Positions 1 through 5,598 of a stretch of DNA of 6,185 bases are shown one piece after another. The stretch spans positions 1,602,958 to 1,609,142 of the forward strand of contig CP059259.1 in NCBI GenBank assembly GCA_013693815.1, in the 5' to 3' direction. The notes beneath the pieces were generated by a model. The model searched no databases. It worked only from the letters and a program-made list of their open reading frames with translations, and was not told the DNA's origin. The translations under genes and the position numbers were made by a program. The stretch comes from Nocardioidaceae bacterium (GTDB lineage Bacteria > Actinomycetota > Actinomycetes > Propionibacteriales > Nocardioidaceae). The number at the start of each line of letters is the position of its first letter. Within the stretch, counting starts at the first letter, position 1.

Positions 1-753
1 CTGATCGTCGACAACACCGCGCCCACGCCTTATCTCGCCCGTGTCTTCGACCATGGCGCCGATGTGGCAGTGCACGCGGCGACCAAGTACATCGGCGGCC
101 ATGGCACCTCGATCGGCGGCATCATCGTCGACTCGGGGAACTTCGACTGGGTGGCGCACTCCGAGCGGTTCCCGAACCTGACCCAACCTGACGGCGCCTA
201 TCACGGCGTGGTGTGGAGCGAAGTGGTCGGGAATCTCGCCTACATCATTCGGGCTCGGACCGTACTGTTGCGCAACACTGGTGCCGCCGTTGCGCCGCTG
301 AACTCCTGGCTGTTCCTGCAAGGCCTGGAGACACTGCACCTGCGGATGGAGCGGCACAGCACCAATGCCTTGGCGGTTGCGGAGTATCTCCGCGATCACG
401 ATGCCGTCTCCTGGGTCAACTACCCGGGTTTGGAGGGCGATGCCTCCAAGGCGATCGCCGACCGCATCTTCACCGGTCACGGTTACGGCGGATTGGTGAG
501 CTTCGGTGTCAAGTCGGGCCGCGAGGGTGGCAAGCGATTCATCGAGTCGCTGGGTCTCTTCAGTCATCTCGCCAACATCGGTGACACCAAGTCGCTGGCG
601 ATCCACAACGCCACCACCACGCACTCGCAGCTCAGCCCCGAGGAGTTGGACGCCGCCGGCGTGCCTGAGGACATGGTGCGGCTGTCCATCGGGATCGAGC
701 ACATCGACGACATCGTTGCCGACCTCGAGCAGGCACTGAACGCCACCACGTGA
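1..753 (+). CDS. metY: O-acetylhomoserine sulfhydrylase MetY, C-terminal part (5' end outside window)
   Basis: PLP-dependent enzyme of the Cys/Met metabolism family that converts O-acetylhomoserine and sulfide to homocysteine and acetate in the cytoplasm. The frame is open from base 1 to the TGA at 751-753, giving 250 codons; the family is usually about 430 residues, so roughly 180 N-terminal residues are missing. Visible motifs, in order: VDNT near the start (its Asp contacts the PLP ring nitrogen in this family); ATKYIGGHGTSIGG with the PLP Schiff-base lysine at codon 85-87; the QGLETLHLRMERH block; and a C-terminal SHLANIGDTKSLAIHNATTTH block followed by RLSIGIEHIDD. The GTG at 64 is internal, because family-conserved residues precede it. 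One oddity: Asn (codon 607-609) stands where I recall Pro in the IHPASTTH motif. The gene overlaps the next by 4 bases, so metY and metX are surely one operon with its promoter upstream of the window. MetY is preferred over cystathionine gamma-synthase because of the GGHGTSIGG and IGDTKSL signatures. Confidence 0.95.
   Translation: MIVDNTAPTPYLARVFDHGADVAVHAATKYIGGHGTSIGGIIVDSGNFDWVAHSERFPNLTQPDGAYHGVVWSEVVGNLAYIIRARTVLLRNTGAAVAPLNSWLFLQGLETLHLRMERHSTNALAVAEYLRDHDAVSWVNYPGLEGDASKAIADRIFTGHGYGGLVSFGVKSGREGGKRFIESLGLFSHLANIGDTKSLAIHNATTTHSQLSPEELDAAGVPEDMVRLSIGIEHIDDIVADLEQALNATT
750..753 (+). promoter_or_regulatory. metY stop / metX start overlap (GTGA), translational coupling site
   Basis: The GTG start of the metX-metW gene (750-752) shares bases with the TGA stop of metY (751-753). 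No good Shine-Dalgarno sequence precedes this GTG. That pattern is typical of termination-reinitiation coupling, and it supports GTG 750 as the true start of the downstream gene. Confidence 0.7.
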
Positions 754-2450
754 GCCAGAGCATCGTCCAGCGGGTTGTCCTGTTCGACCAGGACGACCCG
801 CTGGTGCTCACCAGCGGTGCGGTCCTTCCCCATGTCGAGGTCGCCTACACCACCACGGGCACGCTGTCACCACAGCGCGACAACGCGGTCTTCATCTGCC
901 ACGCCCTGACCGGCGACGCCGAGGTCGGCAAGTGGTGGTCCTCGTTGGTCGGACCGGGTAAGCCGATCGACACCGATCGCTTTTTCGTGATCTGCCCGAA
1001 CCTGCTCGGCGGTTGCCAGGGCACCACCGGTCCGATGAGCATCAACCCGGAGACCGGGGAGTCCTACGGTCTGGACTTCCCGCTCTTGCACATGTCCGAC
1101 TTCGTCAGCGTGCATCGCGCTCTGACCCGTCACCTGGGCGTGGAGCGGCTCTACGCGGCAGTCGGGGGATCGCTCGGCGGGATGCAGATTCTGCAATGGG
1201 CGCACGATGCTCCAGGCGATTTCGACCATGCGGTGCTCGTCGCCGCCACCTCCCGACTGACCGCGCAGAACATCGCATTCTCCGCGGTGGCGCGCGAGGC
1301 GATCATGCGGGACCCGGAGTTCCACGACGGTCGGTACGCGGGCAGTGGTCCCGGCCCGCGGCTGGGGTTGGCGATCGCCCGGATGATGGCCCACATCACC
1401 TATGTCTCCGATGAGGCCCTGGAGGAGAAGTTCGGTCGCCGACTACAAGAGACCGGTGAGGAGGCGACTCCATCAGCCGACGCGATGGGTATGGGGATCG
1501 CGTTCGCGGTGGAGTCCTATCTGGACCATCAGGGCCGCGCGTTCCTGGATCGTTTCGATGCGCTGTCCTATCTCTACTTGTCGCGGGTCATGGACTACTT
1601 CGATCCGTTCGCCGACCAACAGGCGGCTGCGCAGATCGCTTCTGCTGGAACGCGATTCCTGGTGATCTCCTTCGACACCGACTGGCGTTTCGACACCCGC
1701 CAGTCGCAGCGAATCGTCCGTACTCTGAGTGATGCCGGCGCCGCGGTGACCTTTCGGGAGATCCGATCGCCCTGGGGCCACGACTCCTTCCTCCTCGATG
1801 TGCCGCAGTACCAGGAGACGGTCGCGGCCTTCCTCTCGCCCGTTCGGCCGCAGGTGGACGCGCGCCCCGAGCTCGAGCTCATCGAGAACCTGATACCGGC
1901 CGGCTCCGCCGTGCTCGACCTCGGCTGCGGCGATGGATCGCTGCTTGCCCGTTTGGCGATCCGCGGTGGGTCCGGCAGTGGCGTCGAGATCGATCCCGAC
2001 TCGTTCTTGGCAGCGGTTCAGCGTGGCATCGATGTGCTCGGCGAGGACATCGCCGTCGTGTTGCCGACCCTGCCCGACGACAGCTATGACACAGTCGTGG
2101 TCTCGCAGACGCTCCAAGCCACCCAGCGTCCCGAAGAGGTCCTACGGGAGGCCGGCAGGGTAGGGCGGCAGGTTGTCGTCTCGGTGCCGAATTTCGGCCA
2201 CTGGCGCCATCGCCGCGATTTGCTGATTCGCGGGCGGATGCCCGTCGACCAGAGCCTGCCCTACACCTGGTTCGAGACGCCCAACGTGCACCTGTCCACC
2301 TTGCGCGATCTCGAGGAGTTGTTCGCCCAACTCGGGCTTCGGATCGACCGGCGGGTCCTGCTCGACCGCTCCGGTCGCGAGCTCCGCGGAACATCGGGCG
2401 CGAATGTGCGAGCCGCATCCGCTATCTATGTTCTCGCTGCAGGCGATTGA
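750..2450 (+). CDS. metX: Homoserine O-acetyltransferase MetX fused to methionine biosynthesis protein MetW
   Basis: 566-residue fusion. Residues 1 to about 367 are a full-length alpha/beta-hydrolase-fold MetX, which transfers acetyl from acetyl-CoA to homoserine. It shows CHALTGD (50-56), NLLGGCQGTTGP (84-95), the nucleophile elbow GGSLGGM with Ser141, Asp311 in DTDWRF and His344 in GHDSFLLD, so the catalytic triad is intact. Residues about 371-566 are a full-length MetW, a class I methyltransferase-like protein: RPELELI at its start, SAM-binding motif I DLGCGDG (390-396), GVEIDPD (411-417), SQTLQA (452-457) and the MetW signature PNFGHWRHR (480-488). MetW is normally about 195-200 residues and separate; here it follows MetX with almost no linker. 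The start is GTG 750, overlapping the metY stop. Acetyl rather than succinyl specificity is inferred from the adjacent metY and was not tested. In Pseudomonas putida both metX and metW take part in methionine synthesis, but the biochemical role of MetW is unclear to me. Confidence 0.95.
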   Translation: MSQSIVQRVVLFDQDDPLVLTSGAVLPHVEVAYTTTGTLSPQRDNAVFICHALTGDAEVGKWWSSLVGPGKPIDTDRFFVICPNLLGGCQGTTGPMSINPETGESYGLDFPLLHMSDFVSVHRALTRHLGVERLYAAVGGSLGGMQILQWAHDAPGDFDHAVLVAATSRLTAQNIAFSAVAREAIMRDPEFHDGRYAGSGPGPRLGLAIARMMAHITYVSDEALEEKFGRRLQETGEEATPSADAMGMGIAFAVESYLDHQGRAFLDRFDALSYLYLSRVMDYFDPFADQQAAAQIASAGTRFLVISFDTDWRFDTRQSQRIVRTLSDAGAAVTFREIRSPWGHDSFLLDVPQYQETVAAFLSPVRPQVDARPELELIENLIPAGSAVLDLGCGDGSLLARLAIRGGSGSGVEIDPDSFLAAVQRGIDVLGEDIAVVLPTLPDDSYDTVVVSQTLQATQRPEEVLREAGRVGRQVVVSVPNFGHWRHRRDLLIRGRMPVDQSLPYTWFETPNVHLSTLRDLEELFAQLGLRIDRRVLLDRSGRELRGTSGANVRAASAIYVLAAGD

Positions 2451-2470
2451 ACCCGGTTCCACGTCCGACA

Positions 2471-2511
2471 GGTGCCACAGGTAGCGGATCGGCGGCGGAC
2501 TGGGTGGCACC
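2471..2511. repeat. Perfect 8-bp inverted repeat between metX-metW and the DUF2252 gene
   Basis: GGTGCCAC at 2471-2478 is the exact reverse complement of GTGGCACC at 2504-2511, with 25 bases between the arms. It starts 20 bases after the metX-metW stop and ends 8 bases before the ATG at 2520. There is no T-run after the right arm, so it is not a classical intrinsic terminator. The right arm includes GGTGG (2503-2507 with the preceding G), the best available Shine-Dalgarno-like sequence for the DUF2252 gene, so a hairpin in RNA could hide it. An operator for a dimeric regulator, or chance, are alternatives. Confidence 0.45.
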
Positions 2512-2519
2512 ATCAGTAC

Positions 2520-3884
2520 ATGCCAACTCCATGGACATCGTCTCCAGCGCGCGCTGAACGGCTTCGCGTCGGGCGGGACAGTCGTACTCGGGTGTCACGT
2601 CGCTCACTCGCGCGATTGGAGACTCAGGGCCGGCGCCCGCTGGGCATCCTGGAACGGCAGAACGCGACGCGGGTGCCCGAACTGGTTCCCCTGCGTACCG
2701 AGCGCATGTCTGCCAGCCCGTTCGCGTTCTATCGCGGAACTGCCGCTCTCATGGCCGCCGACCTCGCTCGTGGTCCGAGCTCGCAGATCCTGGTCGCATC
2801 GTGCGGAGACGCGCATGTGGCCAACTTCGGGCTGTATGCATCCCCGCAACGCACCCTTGTCTTCGACCTGAACGACTTCGACGAGGCTGCATGGGCGCCC
2901 TGGGAGTGGGATCTGAAGAGGCTGGTGACCAGCATCGTGGTCGCCGGTCAGGCCACCGTTCGAGACGACCGAGTGATCCGCGAAGCCGCCCGGGCCGCTA
3001 TCGGCAGCTACCTCGGCTCGCTGACCGCCTACCTGGAGCGCAGCCCGCTGGCCCGCTATTTCGAGCACTTCACTGTCGAGGGCGGACCACCACCGCGGGA
3101 CCGGCAATCCCGCAAGGTCATCGAGACGGTCAGCCGAGCCGCCCAAAAACGCACGGGCGAGCGCGCAGCGCGCAAGCTGACCGAGGCAGACGGGCAAGGT
3201 CGGCTTCGCTTCGCCGAGACACCACCGACCATGACCCACCTGACAGTCGACCTTGCGGCCCTTCAGGAGAAGGCGCTGACCGACTACCTGGCGACGACCA
3301 GCGTCGACATCCGCATGCTGCTGGAGCACTACACCCTTTCCGACACGGTCCGGCGGGTGGTGGGTGTCGGCAGCGTGGGAACCCGGTGCTACCTGTCGGT
3401 CCTGCAGGACGGCGACGGCAATGCGCTCCTGTTGCAGACCAAGGAGGCAGGCCCCAGCGTCCTGGTCGAGTACGGCGGCTGCAAGCAGCCTGAGCGGGTC
3501 GCCGAGCAGTTGCGGTCCGATGGCGATGGCGCCCGGGTAGTGGCGTTGCAGCGCATCCTGCAGGGCGTCTCCGACCCGTTCCTGGGATTCATGCGGGGAA
3601 CGAGCAACGACTTCTACGTCCGGCAGTTTCGCGACATGAAGGGCGGCGTCGAGATGGAGAATCTCGACGACGGACCATTCGAGTCCTATGCGCGCCTCTG
3701 CGGCACGACCCTGGCGCGGGCGCACAGCCAGTCGCCAGAAGCCGGGATCGTGGTCGGCTACATCGGCAAAGGAGGCCCGGTCACCGATGCGATCTTGGAG
3801 TGGTGCTACGCCTATGCGGCGCTCTCTCGTGCCGATTACGACGCCTTCATCGCCGCTCAGCCGGATGTGAGCAAGCACGCTTGA
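2520..3884 (+). CDS. DUF2252 family protein (kinase-like motifs in permuted order)
   Basis: 454 residues from ATG 2520, the usual size for DUF2252 (COG4320), a family with no function I can name. Conserved blocks: ATRVPELVPLR then RMSASPFAFYRGTAALMAADLA, CGDAHVANFG (95-104), FDLNDFDEA (115-123) and WEWDLKRL. A GVGSVGTR glycine-rich block (282-289) and LLLQTKEA with Lys308 follow, then YVRQFRDMK and TLARAHSQ near the C-terminus. The first motifs resemble the catalytic loop and metal-binding Asp of aminoglycoside phosphotransferase-like kinases; the later ones resemble the ATP-binding N-lobe. A phosphotransferase role is therefore plausible, but it is inference. There is no signal peptide or membrane segment, so it is probably cytoplasmic. 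A longer reading from GTG 2472 (470 residues) is possible but would run through the inverted repeat and adds residues that do not look family-like. The gene lies 69 bases after metX-metW on the same strand and may be read through from that operon. Confidence 0.88.
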   Translation: MPTPWTSSPARAERLRVGRDSRTRVSRRSLARLETQGRRPLGILERQNATRVPELVPLRTERMSASPFAFYRGTAALMAADLARGPSSQILVASCGDAHVANFGLYASPQRTLVFDLNDFDEAAWAPWEWDLKRLVTSIVVAGQATVRDDRVIREAARAAIGSYLGSLTAYLERSPLARYFEHFTVEGGPPPRDRQSRKVIETVSRAAQKRTGERAARKLTEADGQGRLRFAETPPTMTHLTVDLAALQEKALTDYLATTSVDIRMLLEHYTLSDTVRRVVGVGSVGTRCYLSVLQDGDGNALLLQTKEAGPSVLVEYGGCKQPERVAEQLRSDGDGARVVALQRILQGVSDPFLGFMRGTSNDFYVRQFRDMKGGVEMENLDDGPFESYARLCGTTLARAHSQSPEAGIVVGYIGKGGPVTDAILEWCYAYAALSRADYDAFIAAQPDVSKHA

Positions 3885-3901
3885 GTCCGACCGGGTGACT
3901 G

Positions 3902-3932
3902 GTGCCGACGCGCTGTAGGCGTTGGGTAGAGT
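3902..3932 (+). promoter_or_regulatory. Weak promoter candidate for serA
   Basis: TAGAGT at 3927-3932 fits the actinobacterial TANNNT -10 pattern. GTGCCG at 3902-3907 matches the -35 consensus TTGACA at only three of six positions, with a 19-base spacer. A start near 3939 would give a leader of about 50 bases. The 102- to 105-base gap before serA makes an own promoter likely, but this exact placement is uncertain, and it overlaps the hairpin at 3905-3925. Confidence 0.25.
3905..3925 (+). terminator. Hairpin downstream of the DUF2252 gene, weak terminator candidate
   Basis: CCGACGC (3905-3911) can pair with GCGTTGG (3919-3925) around a 7-base loop: 7 pairs, one of them G-U. It lies 20 bases after the DUF2252 stop. 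No U-tract follows, so termination would be inefficient or factor-dependent; a 3'-end stabilising role or chance are alternatives. Confidence 0.25.
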
Positions 3933-3980
3933 TGGTACTTGGGCACGGCGTAGTGCACCCTCCCTGATAACCACCCGTCC

Positions 3981-3985
3981 GAGGA
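3981..3985 (+). promoter_or_regulatory. Ribosome binding site GAGGA for serA
   Basis: Two ATG codons sit in tandem at 3987 and 3990. GAGGA ends 1 base before the first and 4 bases before the second, so the second is better spaced. Starting at 3990 also gives MTKPVVLIAEEL, the form I recall for actinobacterial SerA proteins. Confidence 0.6.
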
Positions 3986-3989
3986 CATG

Positions 3990-5579
3990 ATGACCAAGCC
4001 CGTCGTACTCATCGCAGAAGAGCTCAGCCCCGCCACCGTCGAGGCGCTTGGCCCCGATTTCGAGATCCGCAACTGTAACGGCGCCGATCGCGCCGAGCTG
4101 TTGTCCGCGATCACCGACGTGGACGCGATCCTGGTCCGTTCCGCCACCAAGGTCGATGCCGAGGCGCTTGCCGCCGCCAAGAAGCTGAAGGTCGTCGCTC
4201 GCGCCGGCGTCGGCCTGGACAACGTGGATGTCAAGGCCGCGACCCAGGTCGGCGTGATGGTGGTCAACGCGCCCACCTCCAACATCGTCTCTGCTGCCGA
4301 GCTCGCCGTGGCGCTGATGCTGGCCGCGGCGCGACACATCTCCCCGGCCCATGCGGCGCTGAAGAACGGCGAGTGGAAGCGCAGCAAGTACACCGGCATC
4401 GAGTTGTACGAGAAGACCGTCGGCATCGTCGGCCTGGGACGGATCGGTGTGCTGGTGGCGCAGCGGCTGTCGGCGTTCGGGATGAACGTCATCGCCTACG
4501 ACCCCTATGTCCAGGCCGGCCGCGCTGCGCAGATGGGCGTGCGCCTGGTCGGCCTCGACGAGCTTCTCCAGCAGGCCGACTTCATGTCGGTGCACCTGCC
4601 CAAGACACCGGAGACAGTTGGACTGATCGGCGAGGACCAACTTGCCAAGGTCAAGCCCTCGCTGGTGCTGGTCAATGCTGCTCGCGGTGGCATCGTGGAC
4701 GAGCAGGCGTTGTACAACGCGATCAAAGAGGGCCGGATCGCAGCTGCAGGTCTCGACGTGTTCGCGACCGAGCCCTGCACCGACAGTCCGCTGTTCGAGT
4801 TCGAGAACGTGGTGGCCACTCCACACCTGGGCGCCTCGACCGATGAGGCTCAGGAGAAGGCCGGCATCGCCGTTGCCAAGTCCGTCCGGCTCGCGTTGTC
4901 GGGTGAGCTCGTGCCCGATGCCGTCAACGTGCAGGGTGGTGTGATCGCCGAGGATGTGCGTCCCGGCATCCCGCTGACCGAGAAGCTCGGCCGGATCTTC
5001 ACCGCGCTAGCAGGCGAGGTGGCCCAAGCGCTCGACGTCGAGGTCCGCGGTGAGATCACCGGGTACGACGTCAAGGTGCTCGAACTCGCCGCTCTCAAGG
5101 GAGTCTTCGCCGATGTGGTCGAAGAGCAGGTGTCCTACGTCAACGCGCCGATCCTCGCCGCCGAGCGCGGTCTGGCCGTGCGGCTGGTCACCGACTCCGA
5201 AAGCCCCGATCACCGCAACCTGATCACTTTGCGCGGCACCCGCGCCGATGGCAGCCAGGTGTCGGTCTCCGGGACCCTGATCGGGATCGGCCAGCGTGAG
5301 CGACTGGTCGAGGTGGACGGCTACCTGGTCGACATCGACCCCACCGAGCACCTGGCGTTCTTCAGCTACGAGGACCGGCCCGGCATGGTCGGCATCGTCG
5401 GCCAGATCTTGGGTGATGCGCAGATCAACATCGCCGGGATGCAGGTCGCCCGCGACGAGAAGGGCGGCGCCGCTCTGGTCGGGCTGTCGGTCGATACTGC
5501 GATCCCGGCTGGCGTGCTGGAAGAGATCAGTGCCGCCATCAACGCGCTTTCAGTGCGTGCCGTCGACCTGGTGGATTAA
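3990..5579 (+). CDS. serA: D-3-phosphoglycerate dehydrogenase SerA, long (ASB + ACT) type
   Basis: Catalyses the NAD-dependent oxidation of 3-phosphoglycerate to 3-phosphohydroxypyruvate, the first step of serine synthesis, in the cytoplasm. The 529 residues are close to the 528 of Mycobacterium tuberculosis SerA. Domain order: N-terminal part of the substrate-binding domain (1-100); Rossmann domain with GLGRIG (148-153) and Asp171 for the NAD ribose; catalytic Arg232 (NAARGG), Glu261 (ATEP) and His279 (TPHLGAST); the rest of the substrate-binding domain to about 300; an ASB (allosteric substrate-binding) domain at about 305-450; and a C-terminal ACT domain at about 455-529 with YEDRPGMVG. 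Tyr460, Asp462 and Asn480 match, with an offset of one, the residues I recall as the serine-binding site of the M. tuberculosis enzyme, so serine feedback inhibition is likely. Translation could begin one codon earlier at ATG 3987. The gene is probably transcribed from its own promoter in the preceding gap. It ends 19 bases before the convergent transglutaminase gene. Confidence 0.97.
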   Translation: MTKPVVLIAEELSPATVEALGPDFEIRNCNGADRAELLSAITDVDAILVRSATKVDAEALAAAKKLKVVARAGVGLDNVDVKAATQVGVMVVNAPTSNIVSAAELAVALMLAAARHISPAHAALKNGEWKRSKYTGIELYEKTVGIVGLGRIGVLVAQRLSAFGMNVIAYDPYVQAGRAAQMGVRLVGLDELLQQADFMSVHLPKTPETVGLIGEDQLAKVKPSLVLVNAARGGIVDEQALYNAIKEGRIAAAGLDVFATEPCTDSPLFEFENVVATPHLGASTDEAQEKAGIAVAKSVRLALSGELVPDAVNVQGGVIAEDVRPGIPLTEKLGRIFTALAGEVAQALDVEVRGEITGYDVKVLELAALKGVFADVVEEQVSYVNAPILAAERGLAVRLVTDSESPDHRNLITLRGTRADGSQVSVSGTLIGIGQRERLVEVDGYLVDIDPTEHLAFFSYEDRPGMVGIVGQILGDAQINIAGMQVARDEKGGAALVGLSVDTAIPAGVLEEISAAINALSVRAVDLVD

Positions 5580-5598
5580 GAGATTACGAGGCGCGCTG

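Noticed and set aside
564..833. Minus-strand open frame across the metY/metX junction.
   Set aside because: It is antisense to two well-supported genes and has no recognisable motif.
1013..1414. Alternative plus-strand frame of 133 codons inside metX.
   Set aside because: It is fully contained in the MetX domain, which has an intact catalytic triad, and its translation has no recognisable features.
1879..2418. Minus-strand open frame of 179 codons opposite the MetW domain.
   Set aside because: It is Arg/Ser/Ala-rich low-information translation typical of a shadow frame, while the sense strand has full MetW signatures.
2472..2519. GTG 2472 as the start of the DUF2252 gene.
   Set aside because: It has no purine-rich ribosome binding site, it would place the inverted repeat in the coding region, and the 16 extra residues do not look like the family. 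ATG 2520 begins just before the first family-like residues.
2604..4826. A 740-codon open frame on the minus strand opposite the DUF2252 gene and the first half of serA.
   Set aside because: Its codons are exactly in register with the sense codons of both genes, so a stop would need a TTA, CTA or TCA sense codon, all rare in this high-GC sequence. The predicted protein is rich in His, Arg, Asp and Leu and resembles no family I recognise. The sense genes are clearly real.
5580..5598. Possible bidirectional terminator between the convergent serA and transglutaminase genes.
   Set aside because: The 19-base gap and its flanks show no stable stem-loop followed by a T-run on either strand.
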